34,130 bases of DNA, from positions 1 through 34,130 of the forward strand of contig JAJYRH010000022.1 of assembly GCA_021794205.1 (NCBI GenBank), read 5' to 3'. Below are positions 1 to 8,349 of this stretch, in pieces. The translations under genes were made by a program, and so were the position numbers. The DNA comes from a bacterium (lineage in GTDB: Bacteria; Vulcanimicrobiota; Vulcanimicrobiia; Vulcanimicrobiales; Vulcanimicrobiaceae). Position 1 is the stretch's first letter; every line of letters starts with the position of its first letter. The notes below the pieces were generated by a model that was given only the letters and a program-made list of their open reading frames with translations, had not been told where the DNA came from and ran no database searches.

Positions 1-125
1 TCACCAAAGCCATCATGGACTATATCTCTGATCGTAACCGAAATCCGAAACGCTTTGTTTGGACCAAGACGGCTTCAACGATCATCCGGCGCGTCAACAA
101 GAGTAAAACCATTTACGGAACGTGA
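1..125 (+). mobile_element. IS630-like transposase, C-terminal fragment (cut by window edge)
   Basis: The frame starting at base 3 is open and ends in TGA at 123-125, giving 40 residues. It contains the stretch NPKRFVWTKTAS, which matches the 'NPKPFVWTK' block near the C-terminus of IS630-family DDE transposases. The following residues are the usual short basic tail. The gene begins outside the window, so its intactness cannot be judged. Dispersed repeats start immediately after its stop codon. The family call rests on this one conserved block. Confidence 0.7.
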
Positions 126-127
126 CA

Positions 128-154
128 CTAGCTCGGAGCGGTGCGCCGCAGTCG
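128..154 (+). repeat. 27-bp direct repeat, copy A (copy B at 33909-33935)
   Basis: A 27-base sequence beginning CTAGCTCGGAGCGG and ending CCGCAGTCG is identical at 128-154 and 33909-33935. In both places it lies just upstream of copies of the CTCGATAC/TACTCGGCGTGACAA palindromic repeat and close to a transposase end. It is probably an extended part of the dispersed repeat element. Confidence 0.75.
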
Positions 155-176
155 TGCGAAAGCGCGAGAAATCACG

Positions 177-335
177 CGCCTCGATACGGGCGCTAACGCG
201 CCCTACTCGGCGTGACAACTGCAGCGCGCTACTCGGCGTGACAATACGCCGCCTCGATACGGGCGCTAACGCGCCCTACTCGGCGTGACAAGGGCGGCTA
301 CTCGGCGTGACAAGGGCGGCTACTCGGCGTGACAA
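177..335 (+). repeat. Dispersed palindromic repeat cluster with short tandem copies
   Basis: There are two full forward copies (177-218 and 251-291) of an element made of CTCGATAC, a palindrome GGGCGC-TAAC-GCGCCC, then TACTCGGCGTGACAA. A right-arm-only copy lies at 230-244. Two tandem 22-bp units (GGGCGGC plus the right arm) lie at 292-313 and 314-335. Related copies occur at 7021-7108, 8689-8809 and 33666-33999, always between genes. No coding gene is evident in this stretch. Confidence 0.85.
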
Positions 336-339
336 GGAT

Positions 340-369
340 GCTCGCTCGGCGCGACGGCGCCGAGCGAGC
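340..369 (-). terminator. Perfect 13-bp hairpin after the S10 peptidase gene
   Basis: Bases 340-352 pair perfectly with 357-369 around a 4-base loop, almost all G-C. The hairpin begins 13 bases past the peptidase stop codon on the minus strand. No T-tract follows, so classical intrinsic termination is uncertain. It could instead protect the 3' end of the transcript or end transcription by another route. Confidence 0.6.
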
Positions 370-382
370 CGTGCGCGGCGGT

Positions 383-1927
383 TTACGGAGCGCTATACCA
401 GGCGTCGAGATCGCGTTGGTAGTGGGCGAGCGACTGCGGGTTGAGGTAGATCATGTGGCCGACGCGATAGTAACGATAGGTGATATTTCGCTGTAACGAC
501 GGCGGAATACCGAGGTGTTCGAAGGTGTAGAGCGCCGCTTCGTATGGCGTTGCGAAGTCGTAGTAGCCCATCGCGACGAACACCTTCATGCTCGGCTCGT
601 TGGTCATGGTCGCCGCGATATCCGGCGCGACGTTCGTCGGCTGCATGCCGTGATGTTTCCAATCCCAACCGCCGTTTTGGGCGATGATGTTGTACACGCT
701 GCTCCGATACGGAATCGGAGGATTGTACTTCAGCGTCTCGCGCAGGTATTGGTTGACCGCTGCAGTGAACGGATCGTCGATCGCCGCATCGGTCGGGTCC
801 CACGGCGCCGAGGCCTGGTTACCGTCGATCGTGGTGGTTTCGTAACGGGAATCGAGGCGCCCGACGATCTTGCCGCTATTGCGCAGCAACTGGTTTTCAA
901 ACCGACCGTACGGAATGCGGAGGTTCGCATTGAGAATGTACTGCAGCGAGAGGCCGGTATATTCGTGCAGTTTATTGGCGATCGCCATGCGCTGCGCTTG
1001 CGAAAGGGCGTCGCCCTGCGCGAGCGCGGTGAGATAGGGACCCATCGCAAAGCGTTGGACCCGTGCGAGGAAGGGGCGCAGGTGCGCGGGACGATTCGGC
1101 ACCGCGCGGTGATACCACGCCGTCGCAGCTTCGGTCGGTAAATAGAGCACGAAGCCCCAATCGCCGCCACCGACCGCCGCCGGGACGTAGCCGAAGTTCA
1201 CACTCCAATCGAGATTGAAATTCAAAATCGAGGACTGAAAGACAACCCCGTTGAGGCCGACGCCGTCTTCCTGGAGATCGGCGGCGAGAGCGGCGTCGCG
1301 CGTCGTGCCGTAACTTTCGCCGAACAGATACTTCGGCGAGTTCCACCGGCCGAACTTGCTGATATAGTTCTGTACGAACTGCGCGAATGCGCTCGCGTCC
1401 TGATCGACGCCGAAGAACATCTTCGGCTTTCCCGCGCCGATGATGCGGCCGAAACCGCTATCGGGCATATCGATGAACACTTCGTCGGTCTTATCGAGCA
1501 GCGTGTATCCGTTTGGAACGATGCGATAGGGCGGCGGGCCGGTCAGCGTTCCGCTTCCCGAAATCACGCGCACCGGGCCGAACGAGCCCATGTGCAACCA
1601 CATCGTCGAGCTGCCGGGGCCGCCGTTATAAAAAAACGTTACCGGGCGGGCGGTCGGTTGCACGCCGTCTTTGGTGTACGCGACGTAGAAGATGCGCGCC
1701 GTGGGGCGGTTCGCTTGGTCGTGCAGGGTAATCGTCCCAGCGCGTGCCGTGTAATGAATCGTCTTTCCGTGGACGACGACGCTACCGTGGGTGACCGAAT
1801 CGGGATAACGCGCCGGAACCTGCATCGGCGGCTTCTTCGGCGGCGCTTTCATCGGCGCGGCAGCGCCGACGGCCGGAAGCAAAACTGCGAGCGCCACGGC
1901 GCCCGCAAGCAAGCGAGTGCTTCTCAA
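383..1927 (-). CDS. Secreted S10-family serine carboxypeptidase-like hydrolase
   Basis: The product is 514 residues. It starts with a signal peptide (residues 1 to about 24, basic start, hydrophobic core, AAA end) followed by a proline/lysine-rich linker. The S10 oxyanion motif NGGPGSS is at 101-107 and the nucleophile motif GESYGT at 203-208 (Ser205). The remaining triad residues are likely Asp457 in GYYDFATP and His491 in VGHMIYLN. It probably acts in the periplasm or outside the cell, trimming C-terminal residues from peptides. The start is a TTG, chosen because AGGAGGA lies five bases upstream and no in-frame ATG fits. It sits 30 bases after the acyl-CoA synthetase gene on the same strand, so co-transcription is likely. 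Substrate unknown. Confidence 0.93.
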   Translation of the reverse strand: MRSTRLLAGAVALAVLLPAVGAAAPMKAPPKKPPMQVPARYPDSVTHGSVVVHGKTIHYTARAGTITLHDQANRPTARIFYVAYTKDGVQPTARPVTFFYNGGPGSSTMWLHMGSFGPVRVISGSGTLTGPPPYRIVPNGYTLLDKTDEVFIDMPDSGFGRIIGAGKPKMFFGVDQDASAFAQFVQNYISKFGRWNSPKYLFGESYGTTRDAALAADLQEDGVGLNGVVFQSSILNFNLDWSVNFGYVPAAVGGGDWGFVLYLPTEAATAWYHRAVPNRPAHLRPFLARVQRFAMGPYLTALAQGDALSQAQRMAIANKLHEYTGLSLQYILNANLRIPYGRFENQLLRNSGKIVGRLDSRYETTTIDGNQASAPWDPTDAAIDDPFTAAVNQYLRETLKYNPPIPYRSSVYNIIAQNGGWDWKHHGMQPTNVAPDIAATMTNEPSMKVFVAMGYYDFATPYEAALYTFEHLGIPPSLQRNITYRYYRVGHMIYLNPQSLAHYQRDLDAWYSAP

Positions 1928-1932
1928 AATAT

Positions 1933-1939
1933 TCCTCCT
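1933..1939 (-). promoter_or_regulatory. Strong Shine-Dalgarno fixing a TTG start
   Basis: On the minus strand this reads AGGAGGA, five bases before the TTG at 1927-1925. It is the best ribosome-binding site in the region and decides the start of the S10 peptidase gene. Confidence 0.8.
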
Positions 1940-1957
1940 ACAACCTCGTGCGTCGGG

Positions 1958-3757
1958 CTATGCAACCGACTGTATTTTAGGATCGCTTCGATAGAACTCG
2001 TCGATTGCCCCGGCATAGCGAGATTCGACGACGCGCCGTTTCACCTTCATCGAAGGCGAAAGTTCACCCGATTCGACGCTAAACTCTCGCGGAATGACGA
2101 CCGCTCGCCGAATCTGCTCGAAACTTCCGAGATCGGCGGTGCGCTTGCGGACTTCGGCTGCATAAAACGCCTTGACGTCGTCGCGTTTTGCAAGTTCGTC
2201 GACCGTCGCATCGGCGGGAAGCTCGAGTTCGGCTCGCAGGTTCTCCCAATTGGGACAAACCAGCGCGCCCGGATAGGGGCGCCCGTCGCCGAACACCATC
2301 GCTTGCGCGACGAACATCGAGCGCTTGATCGCGCTCTCGACGCGAGCCGGCGCGACGAATTTACCCGTCGCCGTTTTGAAGACTTCTTTCTTGCGGTCGG
2401 TGATCGTGAGGTAACCGTTGGCGTCGACCTCGCCGATATCGCCGGTGTGAAACCACCCGCCGGCGAGCACGGCCTGCGTCGCTTCGGCATCGCGATAGTA
2501 TCCGAGCATTACGTGGCGCCCGCGCGTCAGCACCTCGCCGTCGGCGGCTATACTTACTTCGACGCCGGGAATGACCGCGCCGACGCTCCCGTACTTATTT
2601 TTTTCTGGGTAATTGACGGTCACGACGGGTGAGGTTTCGGTGAGCCCGTAGCCTTGCATGATCGGCATACCCAACCCGAGATAGGTCATCGCCACGTCGA
2701 CGTGCAGCGCCGCGCTTCCGCTGCTAAAAAACTTCATCGCATCGAGCCCGAGGCGCGCGCGCACCTTATCGAGCACCAACCGCTTGGCGACGGCGTATTG
2801 AATGGAGAGCAGCGGATTGGAACCGCCGAACGTTTTCGCGCGCGCCCAATGCCGCGCCGTCCGCAGCGCCCACGGAACCAGCCGAGCCTGGAGGCCGCCC
2901 GCGCGCAACGCGTTCCCGTTGATTCCGGCGAGGACGCGGTCGAAGATACGCGGCACGCACGTCATGTAGTTGGGGCGCGCGTGCAGCAGATCGGGGATGA
3001 GTTCGTTGGCATCGTGGCAGACGAAATAGGTCGGTTTCGCGAGGAAGTAGATGAACATCATCGTCTGTTCGTAAATGTGCGAAAACGGCAGAACCGAAAG
3101 GACGCGGTCCTGCGGCGTCAGCACTGCAAAAGCGCCGTAGAGCGACGATTTCGCGTCGAAGGCGATGTTATCGTGCGAAAGCATGACGCCCTTGGGATTG
3201 CCCGTCGTACCGCTGGTATAGATGAGAATGGCGAGATCGTCGGGTTTGAGCGATTCGTGATACGACTCCGGCAACGACGCGTCGGCGGCGCGCGCGCGAG
3301 CGCCATCGCTTTCGAATGCCGAGAGCGCGAACGGGCCTGTCGAATCGAATACGATCGCGCGCGGGAGAACCGGAATCGCCGCTCCGAGCGCGCGCAGCGT
3401 CGCTTCGGTGTCGACGAACAGCAACTTCGCTTCGGAGTGCTTGAGGATGTAAGCGGTGATATCGCCGGCCTGCGTCGGATAGATTGGAACGACGATGCAT
3501 CCGCTCATCAGAATGCCGAAACTCGTAACGATCCAATCGACGGAATTGTGACCGATTAATGCGACGCGATCGCCGCCGTGTAAACCGGCGGCGCGAATTG
3601 CGCACGCAATATTTTTGGCGCGGTCGAGTAGTGCCGTACTCGAGATATCGATCCAACCGTCGCCCCTTCGCTCGGCTACGGCGCGTTCGCGCGGCTCCGA
3701 CAGCACGCGCGTAATAAGTTCTGGAAGCGTCTCGCGCTCCGACATCCAATCGACCAT
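1958..3757 (-). CDS. Long-chain acyl-CoA synthetase (AMP-forming, FadD15-like)
   Basis: This is an ANL-superfamily ligase of 599 residues, a normal length for long-chain fatty acid-CoA ligases. The P-loop motif YTSGTTGNPKG is at about 180-190. Further motifs are GYGLTETSP, then TGDIGEVDANGYLTITDRKK (the hinge and A8 region). The closing residues SPSMKVKRR fit the FadD15-type C-terminus. It would activate fatty acids to acyl-CoA through an acyl-adenylate, in the cytoplasm or at the inner membrane. I chose the ATG at 3757. A TTG at 3766 and an ATG at 3745 are alternatives. It lies 60 bases after comEA and 30 bases before the S10 peptidase gene, all on the minus strand. Confidence 0.93.
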   Translation of the reverse strand: MVDWMSERETLPELITRVLSEPRERAVAERRGDGWIDISSTALLDRAKNIACAIRAAGLHGGDRVALIGHNSVDWIVTSFGILMSGCIVVPIYPTQAGDITAYILKHSEAKLLFVDTEATLRALGAAIPVLPRAIVFDSTGPFALSAFESDGARARAADASLPESYHESLKPDDLAILIYTSGTTGNPKGVMLSHDNIAFDAKSSLYGAFAVLTPQDRVLSVLPFSHIYEQTMMFIYFLAKPTYFVCHDANELIPDLLHARPNYMTCVPRIFDRVLAGINGNALRAGGLQARLVPWALRTARHWARAKTFGGSNPLLSIQYAVAKRLVLDKVRARLGLDAMKFFSSGSAALHVDVAMTYLGLGMPIMQGYGLTETSPVVTVNYPEKNKYGSVGAVIPGVEVSIAADGEVLTRGRHVMLGYYRDAEATQAVLAGGWFHTGDIGEVDANGYLTITDRKKEVFKTATGKFVAPARVESAIKRSMFVAQAMVFGDGRPYPGALVCPNWENLRAELELPADATVDELAKRDDVKAFYAAEVRKRTADLGSFEQIRRAVVIPREFSVESGELSPSMKVKRRVVESRYAGAIDEFYRSDPKIQSVA

Positions 3758-3817
3758 CGTACGCAAGTTTTTGCCCGCTCTGCCGCCTCTGACCTTTCCG
3801 GCGAACCGAAGTTCAGA

Positions 3818-4438
3818 CTACACGTGAAGGAAGGGGCGCGCTTGCTCGAGGCGCGAGGGGCTCATCCCCGCCACATCGAGGAGTTGGTCGAGCGAATCGA
3901 AGGGGCCGTCGCGTCGGCGCACCGCAAGGATCCTTCCGGCGACGATGGGGCCGATGCCCGGCACCCCTGCGAGCGCGCTCGCGTCGGCGCCGTTGAGATC
4001 GACGCGGGCACCGACGAGTGCGGCGGCCTTCTTGCCGCGCTTTCCGCGCGGCGTTCGAGGGACGCGAAGCGCACTCCGGCGCCGCGCCGGCGCACCAGCC
4101 TTCGGGACGAGCACCTCTTCGCCATCGGCAAGGAGCGCGGCAAGATCGACGCGATCGAGGTCGGCGCCCGGCAGCGCCCCACCCGCCGCCGCGACCGCCG
4201 CCTCGGCGCGTGCCCCGACCGGGAGGTGGTAGAGCCCCGGGTGCGCGACCCGGCCCGCGATATCGACGAGCAGGCTCGGAGCGGTGCGTCCCCGATGCTG
4301 CGCGCCCCTCGCCTTCGGGGCGTACTTTCCGGCGTGCGCGGGGCGAGCGGGCGGAACGATGAGCGGCGCCGGCGCGGGACGGAACGCGAATAGCGCCACG
4401 GCGACGGCGATGGCGGTGAGAGCGATCCAGCGTTTCAT
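3818..4438 (-). CDS. comEA: ComEA-like DNA-binding competence protein
   Basis: The product is 206 residues. An N-terminal membrane anchor or signal (residues 3-20) is followed by a proline-rich linker. An SLBB domain (about 56-113, LLVDIAGRVAHPGLYHLPVG) comes next, then a basic linker rich in Arg and Lys. A C-terminal helix-hairpin-helix pair (about 144-206) carries VDLNGADASALAGVPGIGP. This order is typical of ComEA, which binds incoming double-stranded DNA in the periplasm and passes it to ComEC, present at 9807. The ATG at 4438 has GAAGGA upstream. It diverges from leuS and is the first gene of a likely comEA-acyl-CoA synthetase-peptidase run. Confidence 0.92.
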   Translation of the reverse strand: MKRWIALTAIAVAVALFAFRPAPAPLIVPPARPAHAGKYAPKARGAQHRGRTAPSLLVDIAGRVAHPGLYHLPVGARAEAAVAAAGGALPGADLDRVDLAALLADGEEVLVPKAGAPARRRSALRVPRTPRGKRGKKAAALVGARVDLNGADASALAGVPGIGPIVAGRILAVRRRDGPFDSLDQLLDVAGMSPSRLEQARPFLHV

Positions 4439-4526
4439 GCCGTTCCTTCACGCGAATCGGCGCGTTGGAAAGCGCGCTGCGACCCCTGCGGTGGGAGGGC
4501 TTGCCCCGGTTGCGTATGCTAAGCAG
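4439..4526. promoter_or_regulatory. Divergent comEA/leuS promoter region
   Basis: These 88 bases separate two divergent genes and must hold promoters for both. Ahead of leuS there is no clear Shine-Dalgarno. A TATGCT box at 4515-4520 sits seven bases before the ATG, which would fit a leaderless leuS transcript, but no good -35 box is seen. Confidence 0.35.
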
Positions 4527-7010
4527 ATGGCCGCAGCATACGATTTCCAGGATATCGAGCAGCGCTGGCGCGAGCGTTGGGAGCGCGACGGGCTTGCCGT
4601 TGCTCGCCCCGATGCGAACCGCGAGAAGTATTACGTGCTCGAAATGCTGCCCTACCCCTCGGGAGATCTCCACGTCGGGCATGCCAAGAACTACACGATC
4701 GGCGATGCGATCGCCCGTTCGATGCGCATGCTGGGCTATAACGTGCTGCACCCGATGGGCTGGGATGCGTTCGGCCTACCGGCGGAAAATGCGGCGATCC
4801 AGCGCGGCATCGCGCCCGCGGCGTGGACGCTCTCGAACATCGCGAACATGCAGCGACAGTTGCGGCTCATGGGCACCAGTTACGACTGGTCGCGCGAGAT
4901 CGCAACCTGCACGCCGGAATACTATCGTTGGAATCAGTGGCTCTTCTTGCGCTTGTACGAACGCGGGCTCGCCTACAAACGCGAAGCGCCGGTCAACTGG
5001 TGCCCGAAAGATGCGACGGTTCTGGCGAACGAACAGGTGATCGACGGGCGTTGCTGGCGATGCGACACCCCGGTGCAGCGCCGCAATCTCTCGCAGTGGT
5101 TCTTGCGCATCACCGAGTACGCCGATCGACTGCTCGACGGGCTCGAACGTCTCGACGGGTGGCCCGAGCGCACGCGCACGATGCAGCGCAACTGGATCGG
5201 CAAGAGCGAGGGCGCGCAATTTTCCTTCGCTATCGATGGAGCCGAGGAGCGCATCGAGGTCTTCACCACGCGCGTCGACACCGTTTACGGCGTGACGTTC
5301 CTCGCACTCGCGCCCGAGCATCCGGTCGTGGCCTGCATCAAAGGGCTCGTGCCTTCCGAGAGCGCCCGCGCGATCGATGCGTTTGCCGAGAGCCTACGTT
5401 CGAAATCCGAGCTCGAACGGACGAGCTTGATGGAGAAGCAAGGGCTCTTTACGGGCGCCTATGCGATCCATCCGCTCTCCGGCGCGCGCGTGCCGATCTG
5501 GGTGACGAATTACGTGCTCGCCGAGTACGGAACGGGCGCCGTCATGGGAGTTCCCGCGCACGACGAACGCGATTTCGATTTCGCGCGGAAGCACGCGTTG
5601 CCGATCGCACGCGTCATCGTTCCGACGGGAAGTTCGCTCGCAGCCGACGCGCCGATCGCCGAGGCCTTTGTCGAAGACGGAACCCTCGTCGGCAGCGGTG
5701 CCTTCGACAGCATGCAGAGCGCCGAAGCGCGCCGCGCGATCGCCGCGGAGCTTGCACGGCGGGGCGTCGGCACCGCAACGACGAACTATCGCTTGCGCGA
5801 TTGGCTCGTTTCGCGGCAACGCTATTGGGGCACGCCGATTCCGATCGTCTATTGCGACGCATGCGGCGAAGTGCCTGTGCCCGACGATCAACTGCCGATT
5901 CTTTTGCCGCCCGACGCACCGATTACCGGCGAAGGCTCGCCGTTGGCGCGGCTCCCGTCTTTTATCGAAACGCGCTGTCCGAAATGCGGAGCGCCCGCGC
6001 GGCGGGAGAGCGACACGATGGACACGTTCTTCGAATCGTCGTGGTATTATTTGCGCTATCTCGATCCGCGCAACGAACGCGCTCCTTGGGCGCGCGAAGC
6101 GGCCGATGCGTGGATGAACGTCGATCAGTATATCGGCGGCTCGGAGCACGCCGTGCTGCACCTGCTCTATTCGCGCTTCTTTTATAAATTTTTCCACGAT
6201 TGCGGTTGGGTGAGTGGCTCCGACGAGCCCTTCGCGCGCCTCTTTCACCAGGGGATGCTGCTCGCAAACGGCGAGAAAATGTCGAAATCGCGCGGCAACG
6301 TCGTCGGCATCGACGAGACCGCCGAAAGGAACGGCGTCGATGCGATGCGTCTCTTTTTGCTCTACGTGACGCCTCCCGAGGACACCAGCGACTGGACCGA
6401 CGAGGGCATCAACGGGCGCGTACGATTCGTCAATCGCGTTTGGCGCGCGTGCGAACCGCTCGCCGCGCGCGCGAGGAGCGCCGACGTGCGCGCGCTTCCC
6501 GTCTGCACCACGCCCGACGAGAAGGCGCTGGTGCGAGCGGTCCATCTGGCGGCGCGCTCGTTGGTAGAAGAGACGATGTCGCGGCGCTTCCACTACAACA
6601 CCACGATCGCTCGCCTCGACGAAACCATCAACGCTCTTACGAGCGCGGTGAGCGCCTCCCCCGATGCGGCAGCGACGCTCTACGCGGTGCACGCCGTACC
6701 GTTACTTCTCGCGCCGTTCGCTCCGCATATCGCCGACGAGCTCTGGTCGCGCTACGGCTACGAACGGTCGGTCCATCTCGAGGCCGCACTCGCACCGCAG
6801 GAAGCCGCCCTCGCACTCGACGAGATTACGTTGGTCGTGCAGGTCAACGGAAAAGTGCGCGCGCGCATCGCCTGCGCACCGTCTATCTCCGAGAGCGAAG
6901 CGTTCGCACTCGCCGAGGCCGAGCCGGCGGTTCGTGCTTATCTCGACGGAAAGGAATTGCGCAAACGCTTCTACGTGCCCGGGAAGCTCGTCAACTTCGT
7001 CGTCGGCTAG
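4527..7010 (+). CDS. leuS: Leucyl-tRNA synthetase
   Basis: The product is 827 residues, within the usual bacterial LeuRS range. The N-terminal class I signature PYPSGDLHVGHAKNY (HIGH motif) is near residue 50. The editing domain CP1 occupies the middle (RVDTVYGVTFLALAPEH, then TGAVMGVPAHDERD). KMSKS appears as GEKMSKSRGN near residue 584. The anticodon-binding and C-terminal domain ends with QVNGKVRARI and VPGKLVNFVVG. It charges tRNA-Leu in the cytoplasm. The ATG at 4527 gives MAAAYDFQDIEQRW, the expected N-terminus, so upstream in-frame codons are not needed. The dispersed repeat follows directly after the stop. Confidence 0.97.
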   Translation: MAAAYDFQDIEQRWRERWERDGLAVARPDANREKYYVLEMLPYPSGDLHVGHAKNYTIGDAIARSMRMLGYNVLHPMGWDAFGLPAENAAIQRGIAPAAWTLSNIANMQRQLRLMGTSYDWSREIATCTPEYYRWNQWLFLRLYERGLAYKREAPVNWCPKDATVLANEQVIDGRCWRCDTPVQRRNLSQWFLRITEYADRLLDGLERLDGWPERTRTMQRNWIGKSEGAQFSFAIDGAEERIEVFTTRVDTVYGVTFLALAPEHPVVACIKGLVPSESARAIDAFAESLRSKSELERTSLMEKQGLFTGAYAIHPLSGARVPIWVTNYVLAEYGTGAVMGVPAHDERDFDFARKHALPIARVIVPTGSSLAADAPIAEAFVEDGTLVGSGAFDSMQSAEARRAIAAELARRGVGTATTNYRLRDWLVSRQRYWGTPIPIVYCDACGEVPVPDDQLPILLPPDAPITGEGSPLARLPSFIETRCPKCGAPARRESDTMDTFFESSWYYLRYLDPRNERAPWAREAADAWMNVDQYIGGSEHAVLHLLYSRFFYKFFHDCGWVSGSDEPFARLFHQGMLLANGEKMSKSRGNVVGIDETAERNGVDAMRLFLLYVTPPEDTSDWTDEGINGRVRFVNRVWRACEPLAARARSADVRALPVCTTPDEKALVRAVHLAARSLVEETMSRRFHYNTTIARLDETINALTSAVSASPDAAATLYAVHAVPLLLAPFAPHIADELWSRYGYERSVHLEAALAPQEAALALDEITLVVQVNGKVRARIACAPSISESEAFALAEAEPAVRAYLDGKELRKRFYVPGKLVNFVVG

Positions 7011-7020
7011 GAGCCGCATC

Positions 7021-7108
7021 GTCACGCCACGTAGCGCGCAAGTGTCACGCCGAGTAGGGCAAACTTGTCACGCCGAGTAGGGCGCTTTAGCGCCCGTATC
7101 GAGACGCG
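7021..7108 (-). repeat. Dispersed palindromic repeat, reverse orientation, plus partial arms
   Basis: A full reverse copy lies at 7065-7108: TTGTCACGCCGAGTA, the palindrome GGGCGCT-TT-AGCGCCC, then GTATCGAG. Two partial arms precede it at 7021-7039 and 7042-7060. The cluster separates leuS from the AT-richer cassette. Confidence 0.85.
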
Positions 7109-7181
7109 CGTTGTCCTCCAAACATTAAGGCGCGTTCCCCAAAAGGGGGGAGAAACAAAAACGCGAAGCGCCATCGGAAAC

Positions 7182-8021
7182 GTGGGCGCTTATCTGAGGG
7201 AAACCTTCCAAGGTAATCGATATACAAACTCTCGACGCAATTTTATTTTTGGATGCGCCGCTGCTGGAGGATTGGGAGTGCTGGCGGCTTGCGGGGGCGG
7301 GAGGGCCTCATCGCCGATGGACTATGTACCGAACCGCACGCTGCTCCCCGGTGAACAAAATCTCCTTGAGTTAATGCGAAAGACGGGTGTCGCCGCGATC
7401 GACCAAGGGGCAACCTTCGCGGTTCTCCCCGAATATCGTTCGATTATCGTTCCATCACGCAGCAGCGGTAATGAAACCACCTGTGGGCAAACGCCGGAGT
7501 CGGTGGGAACGCCAACCGATAGGCGCGTGGCGGCAGTGTGCAGTTCGCCCGCACCTACCCCGTCGCCCCTTTTAGTCATCGCGATCGCCCCATCAGTGGG
7601 GCCATTTAACGAGGGGATCATCAGCAGTGGCGGTTCGGCGGGATTCTTTACGCTCGTATCTACCCTTTACGGACCAGGCGTCACCAATACAGGTCCCACC
7701 ATAACTGGAACATACCCCGGAGGCGTGAAGCCGAGCCCCGCTCCGAACTGCACGGTAGAGGCACTCGCGACGGTCATTTCGGGAGTCGCATCGGTCGCTC
7801 AAGGAATTCTCGCGAGTCCTGTATTTTCAATGATATCAAAAGCTGCCGCAAAGAACCTGCTGAACAATCCATTAACGTTAACCTCAATTGGAGAATTTCT
7901 TGCTCTTGTTCTTGGAACGTTGGTCTCGTCCGAGTGGGCTGGTCTTCTCGGATTTTTGTCAGCAGCCGGACTCAGTCTCCTCACCATTTACGAACTCATA
8001 AAATGCGCTTCGGGCCATTAA
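7182..8021 (+). CDS. Tat-type secreted lipoprotein of unknown function
   Basis: I do not recognise the family. With a GTG start at 7182 the product is 279 residues. The N-terminus carries NSRRNFIFGCAAAGG, a good twin-arginine signal, then LAAC followed by GGG, a lipobox with Cys as the likely lipidated residue. The middle is rich in Pro, Ser, Thr and Gly with several cysteines. The C-terminal 80 residues are strongly hydrophobic and Gly/Ala/Leu rich, resembling two or three membrane-embedded helices. The start is uncertain: there is no ATG and no well-placed ribosome site, and a TTG at 7065 inside the repeat is also in frame. Base composition is lower in GC than the flanking housekeeping genes, consistent with acquisition. 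A small membrane protein gene follows 16 bases later. Confidence 0.7.
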   Translation: MGAYLRETFQGNRYTNSRRNFIFGCAAAGGLGVLAACGGGRASSPMDYVPNRTLLPGEQNLLELMRKTGVAAIDQGATFAVLPEYRSIIVPSRSSGNETTCGQTPESVGTPTDRRVAAVCSSPAPTPSPLLVIAIAPSVGPFNEGIISSGGSAGFFTLVSTLYGPGVTNTGPTITGTYPGGVKPSPAPNCTVEALATVISGVASVAQGILASPVFSMISKAAAKNLLNNPLTLTSIGEFLALVLGTLVSSEWAGLLGFLSAAGLSLLTIYELIKCASGH

Positions 8022-8037
8022 GAGTACGAGACGCAAT

Positions 8038-8349
8038 ATGATTCATCCGCACGTCTTGGAATTAATTTTCTCCTCGGTTCTTGTTTTTGCGTGCCTTTTT
8101 CAAATCATACTTGCCTTGCGTTTTAAACCAGAGGATCGGCGAAGATCAATGTATGTCGTCACGTCGATATGGTGTGCGCAAGCGACTGTGGCGGTTTTTT
8201 ATGTACTCCCACACCTACAACCCAACGGCCAATCGCTTACCCCTAGTGGCCTTACGCTCGTCGTATTAGAAACTATTTTTGCGATCTCTTACTTGTTTTT
8301 TCTCGGCAACTATCTTAGGGCAAGCCGTCTGCATAAGCCGAGACAATGA
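8038..8349 (+). CDS. Small three-helix membrane protein, unknown function
   Basis: The product is 103 residues from an ATG at 8038. Hydrophobic segments are at about 9-27, 40-57 and 72-92, with a basic loop (RFKPEDRRR) after the first and a basic tail (RASRLHKPRQ). I recognise no family. It follows the Tat lipoprotein by 16 bases. Its TGA stop overlaps the ATG of the next small membrane gene (ATGA), so the three genes probably form one transcript. The AT-richer composition matches its neighbours in the cassette. Confidence 0.72.
   Translation: MIHPHVLELIFSSVLVFACLFQIILALRFKPEDRRRSMYVVTSIWCAQATVAVFYVLPHLQPNGQSLTPSGLTLVVLETIFAISYLFFLGNYLRASRLHKPRQ

Noticed and set aside
292-335. Short tandem units looking like a CRISPR array
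   Set aside because: Units are directly adjacent with no unique spacers, and the same arm occurs singly elsewhere. No cas gene is present.
5394-6692. Long open frame on the minus strand across leuS
   Set aside because: It lies fully antisense to a clear leuS coding sequence, has no domain I recognise and has the Arg/His-rich composition typical of shadow frames in high-GC DNA.
7003-7015. CGGCT-AGG-AGCCG hairpin at the leuS stop codon as a terminator
   Set aside because: The stem is only 5 bp, overlaps the stop codon and is not followed by a T-run.
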